Origin: CAITJF01 sp032654645
Lineage (GTDB): Bacteria; Pseudomonadota; Gammaproteobacteria; Burkholderiales; Gallionellaceae
Direction of reading: 5' to 3'
DNA length: 64,000 nt
Assembly (NCBI GenBank): GCA_032654645.1
Contig: JAULAW010000005.1
Span: forward strand, 620,001 to 684,000
Part shown: in pieces, positions 28,479 to 37,439 of the stretch
How the letters are laid out: the number at the start of each line of letters is the position of its first letter
Numbering within the stretch: the stretch's first letter is position 1
Notes under the pieces: generated by a model
Seen by the model: only the letters and a program-made list of their open reading frames with translations
Database searches by the model: none
Told to the model about the DNA's origin: nothing
Program-made: the position numbers and the translations under genes

Positions 28479-29159
28479 ATGATTAACGCCACGCAAAATG
28501 CCGATTCCGCAGCCGCGCTGTTTGCTTCGATGAACGCGAATGCCAACCCTGCCGCAAATGCCAACTCGGTTGCCGATACCCAGAACCGATTTTTGAAGCT
28601 GCTGGTCACGCAGATGAAAAATCAGGATCCGCTCAACCCGATGGACAACGCGCAAGTGACTTCACAAATGGCGCAACTCAGCACGGTGTCCGGTATCGAC
28701 AAGCTGAACGCCACGCTGCAAGCATTGAGCGACAGCATGGCCGCAAGCCAATCGATACAGGCGGCCAGCATGATCGGGCATGGCGTGCTGGTGACAGGCA
28801 ATGGGATTGATCTGGCCAGCGGGCGTGCGATAGGCGGTTTTGATTTACCGCAGAGCACGGACAAAGTGAACATTTCAATTTATGACCAGGCGGGAGTATT
28901 GGTGCGCAACATGCAATTGGGCGCGCAGCCAGCCGGGATAGGGCACTGGCAATGGGATGGGCGCGATGATGGCGGCGCGATAGTGGCGGATGGGAGTTAT
29001 GCTTTTGCAGTAAATGCGGAGCAGGCTGGCAAACATGTAGCTGTAACGGGATTACGCTTTGGCGTGGTGAATAGCGTATCGCAAAGCACACAGGGAGTAA
29101 CGCTGAGCGTTGGCCAGCAGGACGGCATTGCGATGTCGCAAGTCAAACAGATTTTATAA
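28479..29159 (+). CDS. flgD: flagellar hook assembly/capping protein FlgD
   Basis: FlgD caps the growing hook and is removed on completion. The 226-residue product has the conserved N-terminal block (NRFLKLLVTQMKNQDPLNPMDNAQVTSQMAQLSTVSGIDKLN, about 33-75) and the Tudor-like/FnIII-like core with HWQWDGRDDGG and the ending VVNSVSQSTQGVTLSVGQQDGIAMSQVKQIL. Size equals the enterobacterial protein. Follows flgC by 28 nt with AGGGAAAA as ribosome site. Confidence 0.95.
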   Translation: MINATQNADSAAALFASMNANANPAANANSVADTQNRFLKLLVTQMKNQDPLNPMDNAQVTSQMAQLSTVSGIDKLNATLQALSDSMAASQSIQAASMIGHGVLVTGNGIDLASGRAIGGFDLPQSTDKVNISIYDQAGVLVRNMQLGAQPAGIGHWQWDGRDDGGAIVADGSYAFAVNAEQAGKHVAVTGLRFGVVNSVSQSTQGVTLSVGQQDGIAMSQVKQIL

Positions 29160-29221
29160 TCCGAAGTTGATGTTAAGCACAAAGAAATTTAGGGAGACAT
29201 CTAGCGATGTCATTTTATTAA

Positions 29222-29276
29222 TACCCGCAAGGGGTACGCCGCCAGACACTCGACCTTCGGTCGGTCTTGGCGCAGG
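29222..29276. repeat. CGCCAGACACTCG repeat upstream of flgE (shared with the fliI insert)
   Basis: About 53 nt here (CCCGCAAGGGGTACGCC through GGTCTTGGCGCAGG) match the reverse complement of 46779-46832 inside fliI with about six mismatches. Here it is intergenic and ends next to the flgE ribosome site GGGAGAAG. Confidence 0.7.
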
Positions 29277-29285
29277 GAGAAGATC

Positions 29286-30731
29286 ATGAGCTTTCAGCAA
29301 GGTTTGAGCGGGCTAAATTCATCAGCTAAAAATTTGGACGCGATAGGCAATAACGTGGCGAACTCCGGCACGGTCGGCTTCAAGCAATCCCAGGTGCAAT
29401 TTGCCGATATGTATGCCGCTTCTCTTTCTGGTAGCGGCGCAGTACAGATCGGCACAGGTGGCAAGGTGGCGGCGGTTGTCCAGCAATTCACCCAGGGGAA
29501 TATCACCAACACCAGCAACCCGATGGATAATGCAATCAGCGGGCAAGGTTTCTTCCGCATGATCGATCAGAACGGCGCCATTTTGTATAGCCGCAATGGG
29601 CAATTCCAATTGGATAAAAATGGCTTTATCGTTAATAACCAGTTACACAAAGTGTCCGGTTATCTGCCCAATGCGGCAGGGGTGATTGTTCCCGGGCAGC
29701 CGCTGCCGATACAGATCAATTATGCCGATTTGTTGCCCGTGCAGACGGCCAATGTGGTGGTCGGAGTGAATCTTGATTCACGTGAGGCGACACCGGTAAA
29801 TCCAACTTTCAGCCCGAATGACCCGACATCCTATAATAGATCGACTCCGATGACGGTGTATGACAGCCTGGGCGCCAGCCATATCGGATCACTGTATTTC
29901 CAGAGGGTGCCTGTCGCTACTGTTGGTAATGGTTCATTTGCCGCTGCATCGACCACCATGACGGTAGGTTCAACGGCCGGCCTGGCAGCAGGTAACACTG
30001 TTACGCTGGCGGGGGTAACTTATACGATTACTACTGTTACCAGCGGTACTTCACTGACCGTCTCACCAGCTTCTGCTGGTGCTGTCGCCGCTGCTCCAGC
30101 CACTACCAATGCAGGATCTGCCAACTGGAACGCTTACCTGACGGTGGATGGGGTGCTGGTGCCTGCAGCAGGAACTGCGCTGACACGGCTTAGCTTTAAT
30201 ACATCCGGGCAACTGACCTCTACCACACCCGCGTCCGTTCCGGTTGGAACGATGTCTTCAGCAGCATTCACCCCGACGGGGGCGGCCGCCCAGACGCTTT
30301 CGTTTAATTTTGCCAGCACATCTCAATACGGCGGCAATTTTGGCGTGAATAGCCTGACCCAGGATGGCTATTCCTCCGGACGCCTGAGCGCGTTCAACAC
30401 CAGCGCCGACGGAACCATACTGGGGCGATATTCCAACGGCCAGTCGCGTGCTTTGGGGCAGGTGCTGCTGGCGAATTTTACCAACCCGCAGGGTTTGCAG
30501 CCGATGGGCAACAACGAGTGGGTGGAAAGCGCCTCATCCGGCGGCCCGCTGGTTGGCACACCCGGGTCGAGTTCTTTGGGCGTGCTGCAATCTTCGGCAG
30601 TGGAAGATTCGAATGTGGACCTGACAGCTGAGTTAGTGAATATGATCACTGCGCAGCGCGCGTATCAAGCCAACGCGCAGACTATCAAGGCGCAGGATCA
30701 AGTGCTGCAAACCTTGGTGAACCTGCGTTAA
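29286..30731 (+). CDS. flgE: flagellar hook protein FlgE
   Basis: FlgE polymerises into the universal joint between rod and filament. The 481-residue protein has the N-terminal rod/hook motif (LSGLNSSAKNLDAIGNNVANSGTVGFKQSQVQFADMYA), the hook-specific domain, and the C-terminal helix (VDLTAELVNMITAQRAYQANAQTIKAQDQVLQTLVNLR). It is about 80 residues longer than E. coli FlgE; the surplus is in a Thr/Ala/Val-rich region about 215-310 that would be the surface-exposed domain. ATG 29286 follows GGGAGAAG. Confidence 0.95.
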   Translation: MSFQQGLSGLNSSAKNLDAIGNNVANSGTVGFKQSQVQFADMYAASLSGSGAVQIGTGGKVAAVVQQFTQGNITNTSNPMDNAISGQGFFRMIDQNGAILYSRNGQFQLDKNGFIVNNQLHKVSGYLPNAAGVIVPGQPLPIQINYADLLPVQTANVVVGVNLDSREATPVNPTFSPNDPTSYNRSTPMTVYDSLGASHIGSLYFQRVPVATVGNGSFAAASTTMTVGSTAGLAAGNTVTLAGVTYTITTVTSGTSLTVSPASAGAVAAAPATTNAGSANWNAYLTVDGVLVPAAGTALTRLSFNTSGQLTSTTPASVPVGTMSSAAFTPTGAAAQTLSFNFASTSQYGGNFGVNSLTQDGYSSGRLSAFNTSADGTILGRYSNGQSRALGQVLLANFTNPQGLQPMGNNEWVESASSGGPLVGTPGSSSLGVLQSSAVEDSNVDLTAELVNMITAQRAYQANAQTIKAQDQVLQTLVNLR

Positions 30732-30804
30732 TAGCAGGCAGGAAATTGATAGCGGGGCGATTTATTCTGTCCTCTACCCACCTGCCCTCGATTAGGAGAA
30801 AGTA

Positions 30805-31545
30805 ATGGACAGGCTGATTTATACCGCAATGACCGGGGCCTCGCATGTGTTGCAGCAACAGGCGTCAGTGTCGGAAAATTTGGCCAATGCCAGCACCCCT
30901 GGATTCCGTGCCACGTTGAACACGTTCCGCGCCGTGCCCTTGGTGGGCGATGGTTTACCCACGCGCACTTTCGTGGTGGACTCTACCGCAGGCGCAGATT
31001 TCACCCCGGGATCTCTTCAGCAGACAGGGCGCGAGTTGGATGTGGCAGTGCAGGGAGCGGGTTGGATTGCGGTGCAGGGTCAGGACGGCCAGGAGGCTTT
31101 CACGCGCAACGGCAGCTTTCAGATTTCTCCCAACGGTGTGCTGCAAACCCGAACCGGTTTAAACGTGATGGGTGATGGCGGCCCTATCACTATTCCCCCC
31201 GATACCGAAGTAACCTTTGCCAAAGATGGAACGATTTCTACAGTCCCAAGCGGCTCCAAACCAACCTCCGTGATTGTGGTCGGCAGGCTGAAACTGGTTA
31301 ATCCACTTCCCGAGCAACTGGAGCGTGGCGGTGATGGGTTGTTCCGTATGAAGGACGGTGCGCCTGCCACTGCCGACGCAAATGTGGCGGTGGCTCCCGG
31401 CAATCTGGAAGCCAGCAATGTGAATGCGGTGGAGGCGATGGTGAATATGATTTCGCTGGCGCGAAAATTCGACATGCAGATGAAGATGATACAAAGCGCT
31501 GATAACAATGCGCGGCAGGCCAGCCAGATAATGAATATCTCTTGA
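30805..31545 (+). CDS. flgF: flagellar basal-body rod protein FlgF
   Basis: A 246-residue distal-rod protein. It has the family N-terminus (MDRLIYTAMTGASHVLQQQASVSENLANASTPGFRATL), the QTGRELDVAVQGAGWIAVQGQDGQEAFTRNGSFQISPNGVLQT core shared with FlgG/FlgE, and the C-terminal SNVNAVEAMVNMISLARKFDMQMKMIQSADNNARQASQIM. AGGAG lies ahead of ATG 30805. In Gram-negatives FlgF links the proximal rod to FlgG. A repeat-filled spacer separates it from flgG. Confidence 0.95.
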   Translation: MDRLIYTAMTGASHVLQQQASVSENLANASTPGFRATLNTFRAVPLVGDGLPTRTFVVDSTAGADFTPGSLQQTGRELDVAVQGAGWIAVQGQDGQEAFTRNGSFQISPNGVLQTRTGLNVMGDGGPITIPPDTEVTFAKDGTISTVPSGSKPTSVIVVGRLKLVNPLPEQLERGGDGLFRMKDGAPATADANVAVAPGNLEASNVNAVEAMVNMISLARKFDMQMKMIQSADNNARQASQIMNIS

Positions 31546-31549
31546 ACCA

Positions 31550-31640
31550 GTTATTAGTCGCTAGTCGTTAGTTAAACCAAAACCCCGCGCAGCGGACAAC
31601 GCCACTAGCGACTAATGACTAACGACCAAGGATTGAAAGG
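31550..31640. repeat. TAGTCGCTAGTCGTTAG inverted repeat between flgF and flgG
   Basis: Left TTAGTCGCTAGTCGTTAG units pair with right CACTAGCGACTAATGACTAACGAC around a centre GTTAAACCAAAACCCCGCGCAGCGGA. The centre and arms recur, inverted, in the fliP-fliQ spacer (39960-40052), and more weakly before rbfA. One dispersed family with three copies in this window. Confidence 0.65.
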
Positions 31641-31648
31641 AATAAATC

Positions 31649-32431
31649 ATGATACGTTCTTTGTGGATTTCCAAAACCGGTCTGGAAGCGCAGCAAACCC
31701 AGATGGATGTTATTTCAAATAACCTGGCCAACGTTAGCACGACGGGTTTTAAACGGTCGCGTGCGGTGTTTGAAGATTTGCTGTATCAGACGATACGTCA
31801 ACCGGGCGCGCAATCCTCGCAACAAACGCAGATTCCATCAGGCTTGCAAATCGGCACCGGGGTGCGCCCCGTGGCCGCCGAGCGGATCCATACCCAAGGT
31901 AATTTACAACTCACCAGCAATCAGTTGGACGTGGCGATTCAGGGTGCCGGTTTTTTCCAGGTGTTGATGCCGGACGGAACAACCGCTTATAGTCGTGATG
32001 GTTCGTTTCAGACCGATAGCCAGGGCCAGTTAGTGACAGCAAGCGGCTTCCCGGTCCAGCCCGCCATTACTATCCCCGCAAATGCCACCACAGTCAGTAT
32101 CGGCAGGGACGGGATTGTTTCGGTGACGCAACCTGGCGTGGCAGCGCCAGTGCAGGTCGGCAGCCTGCAACTGGCGACTTTCATCAATCCGGCAGGTTTG
32201 CAAAGCCAGGGCGAGAATCTTTACCAGGAAACGGCTTCTTCCGGCACACCGAGCACGAATGTGCCAGGCACAAATGGCGCAGGTTTGCTGAATCAAAGCT
32301 ATGTGGAAACCTCCAACGTCAATGTGGTGGAAGAGTTGGTGAACATGATACAAACGCAACGCGCTTACGAAATAAATTCCAAGGCTATTACGACCTCTGA
32401 TCAGATGCTGCAACGTTTGTCACAGATTTAA
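31649..32431 (+). CDS. flgG: flagellar distal rod protein FlgG
   Basis: The 260-residue length matches E. coli FlgG exactly. It has MIRSLWISKTGLEAQQTQMDVISNNLANVSTTGFKRSRAVFEDLLYQTIRQPG at the N-terminus, the QGNLQLTSNQLDVAIQGAGFFQVLMPDGTTAYSRDGSF core, and the C-terminal helix SNVNVVEELVNMIQTQRAYEINSKAITTSDQMLQRLSQI. FlgG forms the distal rod that crosses the P- and L-rings. The ribosome site is GAAAGGA. One of the best-conserved genes in the window. Confidence 0.97.
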   Translation: MIRSLWISKTGLEAQQTQMDVISNNLANVSTTGFKRSRAVFEDLLYQTIRQPGAQSSQQTQIPSGLQIGTGVRPVAAERIHTQGNLQLTSNQLDVAIQGAGFFQVLMPDGTTAYSRDGSFQTDSQGQLVTASGFPVQPAITIPANATTVSIGRDGIVSVTQPGVAAPVQVGSLQLATFINPAGLQSQGENLYQETASSGTPSTNVPGTNGAGLLNQSYVETSNVNVVEELVNMIQTQRAYEINSKAITTSDQMLQRLSQI

Positions 32432-32448
32432 CCGGAGCGGGGTGCATC

Positions 32449-33120
32449 ATGCGTAACTTACTATTGAGCGTGCTGGGATCGGTGCTGTTGGTGTCAACGG
32501 GATGTACGAATATCCCTTCGACAGGAATTCGTCAGCCGATGGCAGCGCGTCCAGCCGAGCAGAAAGCAGCGGCATCTCCAAGTAACGGCGCCATCTTTCA
32601 GGCCGGGCAAAATGAGCGGCCATTGTTCGAGGATAGGCGGGCGCGCAATGTGGGCGACGTTATCACCATCAATATCGTTGAAGCGACTTCAGCCAGCGAA
32701 AAATCCAGCAGCAACGCGCAGCACAGCGGCACCATCACGCCAATCGCAAGCAATGTCACCTATGGCTCCATGTTGCTGAGGCCTTTGGGTGTCTCAGGCA
32801 GTTCGAGCGGCAAGCTGTCCAACAAGAGTGACAGCGCCGGCAATAATACCTTTTCCGGAACACTCACGGTCACGGTGACTGAAGTGCAGCCGAACGGAAA
32901 TTTGCTGGTCGGAGGCGAGAAGCAAGTGGTGATTGGGCAGTCTAATGAGTATATTCGCTTTTCTGGTGTAGTTAATCCCAGCACCATCACCGGCAGCAAT
33001 ACCGTGCAATCCACCCAGGTGTCCGATGCGCACATCGAATACAAAGGGGCCACTAATATTGACCAGTCTGCAGTCATGAGCATGCTGGCGCGTGTCTTCC
33101 TCTCGGTGTTGCCATTCTAG
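32449..33120 (+). CDS. flgH: flagellar L-ring lipoprotein FlgH
   Basis: FlgH forms the outer-membrane bushing ring around the rod. The 223-residue precursor has a lipoprotein signal with lipobox LVSTGC (Cys19). The conserved central motif follows (SNGAIFQAGQNERPLFEDRRARNVGDVITINIVEATSASEKSSS), then TYGSMLLRPLG, and the C-terminal block NGNLLVGGEKQVVIGQSNEYIRFSGVVNPSTITGSNTVQSTQVSDAHIEYKG. Follows flgG by 17 nt. Confirms a Gram-negative envelope. Confidence 0.95.
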   Translation: MRNLLLSVLGSVLLVSTGCTNIPSTGIRQPMAARPAEQKAAASPSNGAIFQAGQNERPLFEDRRARNVGDVITINIVEATSASEKSSSNAQHSGTITPIASNVTYGSMLLRPLGVSGSSSGKLSNKSDSAGNNTFSGTLTVTVTEVQPNGNLLVGGEKQVVIGQSNEYIRFSGVVNPSTITGSNTVQSTQVSDAHIEYKGATNIDQSAVMSMLARVFLSVLPF

Positions 33121-33134
33121 GAAAGAAACCAGCC

Positions 33135-34235
33135 ATGAATACAATCTTGAAACTTCTTCTGTCTGGGCTGATGGCGGCAATATCATTCGCTGCATCTGCC
33201 GACCGTATCAAGGACATGGCGAGCATCCAAGGCGTGCGCGACAACCAGTTGATCGGCTATGGCATCGTGGTTGGCTTGGATGGCAGCGGTGACCAAACCA
33301 CGCAAACGCCATTCACGGTGCAGAGTATAGTCAGCATGCTGTCGCAAATGGGTGTGAGCCTGCCACCAGGCACCAGTTTGCAACTCAAGAATGTCGCGGC
33401 GGTGATGGTGACTGCCACGCTGCACCCATTTTCCAAGCCGGGACAAACCATAGACGTGACGACCTCTTCGATAGGTAATGCCAAGAGTTTACGCGGCGGA
33501 ACGCTGTTGATGACCCCGCTGAAAGGGGCGGATGGACAGGTATATGCCATGGCACAGGGCAATGTGCTGGTTGGCGGGGTGGGCGCTGCTTCGGGCGGGG
33601 CTTCGGTGCAGGTAAATCATCTGAGCGTCGGGCGTGTGCCAGCCGGTGCGACGGTGGAACGTGCCGTGCCGACAGTGTTGGGGCAGGGCGATTTCATCCA
33701 TCTGGAATTGAATGCCAATGATTTCACCACCGCCACGCGGATCGTCGAGGCTATCAATGGAAAGATCGCACCGGATATCGCTTCAGCACAGGATGCACGG
33801 GTAATCCAAGTCCGCGCACCGGCAGGCAATGAGCGTGTCGCATTCATTTCCAGGATTGAAAATCTGGAGGTCAATCCGGCGCAGGGTATCGCCAAGGTGA
33901 TCATCAATGCGCGCACCGGTTCGGTGGTCATGAACCAGTCGGTGACCCTGGATACGTGTGCCGTGGCACATGGTAATTTGACCGTGGTGATCGGCACCGA
34001 TAGTGCGGTGAGCCAGCCGAACGCGCTTGCTCAAGGGCAGACCGTGCAAACCGATAAAACCTCAATAAACATAAAGGCAGATAAGGGTGGCTTGGTGCTG
34101 CTGCAAAAAGGCGTGTCGCTGAGTGAAGTGGTCAAGACACTGAATTCAATCGGTGCAACCCCACAGGATTTGCTGGCGATTTTGCAGGCGATGAAATCGG
34201 CGGGGGCTTTGCGCGCGGAGTTGGAGGTCATCTAA
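33135..34235 (+). CDS. flgI: flagellar P-ring protein FlgI
   Basis: FlgI forms the periplasmic peptidoglycan-associated ring. The 366-residue precursor has a signal peptide (MNTILKLLLSGLMAAISFAASA, cleavage about after residue 22) and the typical mature start DRIKDMASIQGVRDNQLIGYGIVVGLDGSGDQ. The family blocks RGGTLLMTPLKGADGQVYAMAQGN and INARTGSVVMNQSVTL are present, as is the C-terminal LLQKGVSLSEVVKTLNSIGATPQDLLAILQAMKSAGALRAELEVI. Starts 14 nt after flgH and its stop directly abuts the flgJ ATG. Confidence 0.96.
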   Translation: MNTILKLLLSGLMAAISFAASADRIKDMASIQGVRDNQLIGYGIVVGLDGSGDQTTQTPFTVQSIVSMLSQMGVSLPPGTSLQLKNVAAVMVTATLHPFSKPGQTIDVTTSSIGNAKSLRGGTLLMTPLKGADGQVYAMAQGNVLVGGVGAASGGASVQVNHLSVGRVPAGATVERAVPTVLGQGDFIHLELNANDFTTATRIVEAINGKIAPDIASAQDARVIQVRAPAGNERVAFISRIENLEVNPAQGIAKVIINARTGSVVMNQSVTLDTCAVAHGNLTVVIGTDSAVSQPNALAQGQTVQTDKTSINIKADKGGLVLLQKGVSLSEVVKTLNSIGATPQDLLAILQAMKSAGALRAELEVI

Positions 34236-35108
34236 ATGGTCACGCGGCTGGACGGCATGGGAAATCTTGCGCTGGATACTCAGTCGCTTGAGCAGTTGCG
34301 CGCACAGGCCAGACAGTCGCCGGATCAGGCGCTCAGGGCAGCAGCCCAACAGTTCGAGTCGGTGTTTCTCAATATGATGCTGAAAAGTATGCGCGAAGCC
34401 ACACCGCAAGACGGGATGTTCGATAGCGAACAAACCCGAATGTTCACCGGCATGCTGGACCAGCAATTGGCGCAAAGCATGGCCAGCCGAGGCGTTGGCT
34501 TGGCCGACATCATGGTTAAGCAACTGGGCCGTTCCCAGAATGCAGAGAATCTGCGCGCTATCGCCAGCACCCAGTCTTCAGCGTTGCCGCCTGCTTACAG
34601 TGGAGTGGGTTCAATAGGGATGGGCGGCTTGCAGCCCAACGTGCAAAATATCCAGCAGGATTTTATGAATCGCATGTTGCCGCACGCTATGCAAGCGAGC
34701 CAGGCAAGCGGTGTTCCACCCCAACTGATGTTGGGGCAGGCCGCGCTGGAGAGCGGTTGGGGCAACCGCGAAATTCGCTTGGCAGATGGCAGCACCAGCT
34801 ACAACTTGTTTGGCATTAAGGCCAATGCGGGTTGGAATGGCAAGGTGGCGGAGGCAATGACTACCGAATACAGGGATGGGGTGGCGCATAAGCAGGTTGA
34901 AAAATTTCGCGCCTATTCTTCCTATGCCGAGGCATTTCATGATTATGCCAATATGATACGCAACAACCCGCGCTATGCGGATGTGCTGCAACTGGGCGGC
35001 GATGTGGCCGGGATGGCTCAGGCAATACAGAAGGCGGGGTATGCGACTGATCCGAAATATGCCGATAAGCTGGCGCAAATCATGGGTAGAATGAATTTGG
35101 CGGGTTAG
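34236..35108 (+). CDS. flgJ: peptidoglycan hydrolase / rod cap FlgJ
   Basis: A bifunctional protein of 290 residues. The N-terminal rod-scaffold domain (about 1-100: ALRAAAQQFESVFLNMMLKSMREATPQDGMFDSEQTRMFTGMLDQQLAQSMASRGVGLADIM) assists rod assembly. The C-terminal glucosaminidase-type domain (about 145-290: DFMNRMLPHAMQASQASGVPPQLMLGQAALESGWGNREI) opens the cell wall, with the catalytic-type Glu in AALESGWG. Both domains being present is the beta/gamma-proteobacterial form. ATG follows the flgI TAA without a gap. Probably last gene of the flgB operon, as flgK has its own promoter. Confidence 0.95.
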   Translation: MVTRLDGMGNLALDTQSLEQLRAQARQSPDQALRAAAQQFESVFLNMMLKSMREATPQDGMFDSEQTRMFTGMLDQQLAQSMASRGVGLADIMVKQLGRSQNAENLRAIASTQSSALPPAYSGVGSIGMGGLQPNVQNIQQDFMNRMLPHAMQASQASGVPPQLMLGQAALESGWGNREIRLADGSTSYNLFGIKANAGWNGKVAEAMTTEYRDGVAHKQVEKFRAYSSYAEAFHDYANMIRNNPRYADVLQLGGDVAGMAQAIQKAGYATDPKYADKLAQIMGRMNLAG

Positions 35109-35276
35109 CCACCCTAAAGCTGGGCGAGCCAGAACCAAAAAGGGGAAGATTTGTAGAGCAATGGGAGTATCAGGGAGCGACCCGGATTCCATTGCATTTC
35201 ATCCGAGCTACGCACTACACATTATCGCCGCATGACAAAATTTGCTCAAATTTTGTAAAATTAAAGCCATAAAGAC

Positions 35277-35303
35277 TAAAGAATTCTTTAGATGTGCCGA
35301 TAA
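35277..35303 (+). promoter_or_regulatory. sigma-28 (FliA) promoter of flgKL
   Basis: TAAA (35277-35280), exactly 15 nt, then GCCGATAA (35296-35303): a perfect match to the flagellar class-III consensus, 38 nt before the flgK GTG. This places flgK and flgL in the late, FliA-dependent regulon. The rest of the 230-nt flgJ-flgK gap is AT-rich and has no gene. Confidence 0.85.
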
Positions 35304-35341
35304 CACACTTAATATGAGTGTTGGCTAGTAAAGGAAATATT

Positions 35342-37246
35342 GTGGCAAACTTATTTACCTCGGCATTAAGTGGCATGAATGCAGCTCAGCTGGGGCTGGC
35401 GACTACCGAGCACAACATCGCCAATGCAAACACCCCCGGATTTACAAGACAGCAGATTCTGGTCGGTTCACGTGCCGGGCAACAGACTGGCGCCGGATTC
35501 ATAGGGCAAGGGGTGGATATATCGGGTGTGAAACGTATCTATGACCAGTTCCTGACCACTCAGGTGTTGCAGGAACAAAATCAGGCCAGTTATTTCAGCG
35601 CCTACCACACTGCACTCAAGCAAATTGACAGTTTGGTCGCAGACCCCGCTGCCGGTGCATCACCGGCGATGCAGGGGTTTTTTGATGCGCTGAATGGGGT
35701 CGCCAATAATCCTGAATCTGTCCCCTCGCGTCAAACTTTGCTCGGTAATGCGCAGTTTGCCGTAAATAGATTTCAAGCCATTGATCAACGATTGACAGAC
35801 ATAGCCAGCGGGCTTACCGGCCAGATTACCAATAGCGTCAACACGGTCAACAGTTATGCCAAGCAGATTGCCACCCTGAATGGCAGCATCAAGCGGGCTA
35901 CTGCCAGTGGACAGGGGCAACAGCCAAATGACCTGCTGGATCAGCGTGATCAACTGATCAGCAAATTGAATCAGGAAATTAAAACAACCGTGCTGCAGCA
36001 ACCTGATGGGACGGTGGGTGTATTTGTTGGCAGCGGCCAAACGCTGGTTATTGATGAGCAGGCGATGCAGTTGCAGATCGTTCAATCACCAAGCGATCCG
36101 GGCAAAGTAGATGTCGCCTACCTGAATAATGGTAAAACCATTACCTTGCAGCAAAGCACTCTGCAAGGTGGCAACATAGGCGCGTATCTTGCCTTCCGGG
36201 ATCAAAGCTTGGAGCATGCCCGCAATGCGCTTGGCCGCGTAGCGTTGGGGATGGCTGCGAGCATCAATCAGCAGAACCAGTTGGGGCAGGATTTGAATGG
36301 CGCATTGGGGGGCAATCTTTTCAATGTGGCTTCGCCGCGTGTCGACAAGAATGCGAATAATGATCCGGCATCAGGCGTGCCGTCCGTTACGATTGCAAAC
36401 GTAGCAGGATTGACAACCAGTGATTATCAACTCAGGTTCGTCGGTGGAACCAGCTACACATTGCTGCGCCTGTCGGATAATACAACGACAAATTACACAA
36501 GCTTGCCGCAGACGGTGGATGGCATGACCATCACTGCGCCAGTTCCCGTTACGGCAGGTGATAGCTTTCTGATCCGCCCTACTGCGAATGGCGCGCGTGA
36601 CATTGCGCTGGCTACCAATGACCCCGCCAAGATTGCAACTGCAGCGCCGATGCGCGGGACCGCTGTGTTGACCAATACCGGAACTGCAAAGATCAGTAGT
36701 GGAACAGTTAATGCGCCTCCGCCGCCCAATGCGAATTTGCAGTCGCCAGTCAGCATTACCTTTACCGGCCCCACCACCTTTGACGTGGCAGGTGCGGGGA
36801 CGGGCAACCCGGTCGGTGTGACGTATCCCACGGCTTCAGGCAGCATCACTTACAACGGCTGGACGATACAGATTACGGGTGCTCCTGCTGCAGGCGATGT
36901 GTTTAATGTAACAACCAACAGCAACGCTACCGGCGATAACCGCAATGCTTTGTTGATGGCGGGTTTGCAGACGCAAAACCTGATGGCAAACGGAACCGCA
37001 AGTTTTCAGGGAATATATGGCCAGTTGGTAGGCGAGGTCGGTGCAAAAACCAGCGAGTTGTCCGTGACTAGCCTGGCACAGGACAACATGGTGGCACAAA
37101 CAGTTGTGGCACAGCAGTCGGTTTCGGGTGTAAATCTGGACGAAGAAGCGGCGAATTTGATACGTTATCAGAAGGCGTACCAAGCGGCAGCCAAGGCAAT
37201 GCAAGTTGCCCAAACCATGTTTGATGCCATATTGGCCATTCGTTAA
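35342..37246 (+). CDS. flgK: hook-filament junction protein FlgK (HAP1)
   Basis: A 634-residue junction protein. N-terminal motif ANLFTSALSGMNAAQLGLATTEHNIANANTPGFTRQQILV; C-terminal motif TSLAQDNMVAQTVVAQQSVSGVNLDEEAANLIRYQKAYQAAAKAMQVAQTMFDAILAIR. The central domain (about 350-540) is a longer Thr/Asn-rich beta region than in enterobacteria (E. coli 547 aa). GTG 35342 was chosen, because AAAGGA stands six nt upstream and the family N-terminus starts there. Its TAA stop lies in the GTTAAC that opens a dispersed repeat copy. Confidence 0.95.
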   Translation: MANLFTSALSGMNAAQLGLATTEHNIANANTPGFTRQQILVGSRAGQQTGAGFIGQGVDISGVKRIYDQFLTTQVLQEQNQASYFSAYHTALKQIDSLVADPAAGASPAMQGFFDALNGVANNPESVPSRQTLLGNAQFAVNRFQAIDQRLTDIASGLTGQITNSVNTVNSYAKQIATLNGSIKRATASGQGQQPNDLLDQRDQLISKLNQEIKTTVLQQPDGTVGVFVGSGQTLVIDEQAMQLQIVQSPSDPGKVDVAYLNNGKTITLQQSTLQGGNIGAYLAFRDQSLEHARNALGRVALGMAASINQQNQLGQDLNGALGGNLFNVASPRVDKNANNDPASGVPSVTIANVAGLTTSDYQLRFVGGTSYTLLRLSDNTTTNYTSLPQTVDGMTITAPVPVTAGDSFLIRPTANGARDIALATNDPAKIATAAPMRGTAVLTNTGTAKISSGTVNAPPPPNANLQSPVSITFTGPTTFDVAGAGTGNPVGVTYPTASGSITYNGWTIQITGAPAAGDVFNVTTNSNATGDNRNALLMAGLQTQNLMANGTASFQGIYGQLVGEVGAKTSELSVTSLAQDNMVAQTVVAQQSVSGVNLDEEAANLIRYQKAYQAAAKAMQVAQTMFDAILAIR

Positions 37247-37377
37247 CACGAACGTCGCAAAGCGACACCTCAATCACTCTCCCCCGGTGGGGGAGAGGCA
37301 GGAGAGATAACCAGCCACTCAGTTGCCGTCTTTCGGCAACCTAGTGGAATGTTTAGTAGTTTCATCAGGGAACGAAC
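37242..37377. repeat. GTTAAC-ended dispersed repeat, copy 1 (flgK-flgL spacer)
   Basis: Starts GTTAACACGAACGTCGC, has a CTCTCCCCCGGTGGGGGAGAG palindrome core, and continues with a module AGATAACCAGCCACTCAGTTG ... TAGTAGTTTCATCAGGGAACG. That module recurs at about 80-85% identity in the copy inside the diguanylate cyclase gene (61281-61415). The first bases provide the flgK stop codon TAA (37244-37246). Confidence 0.7.
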
Positions 37378-37439
37378 TCGGCGGCGCTCATTTTATGTGG
37401 TGGCGATGCCGCCTTGTTCGTTAGGAAAGCGGGTAAATC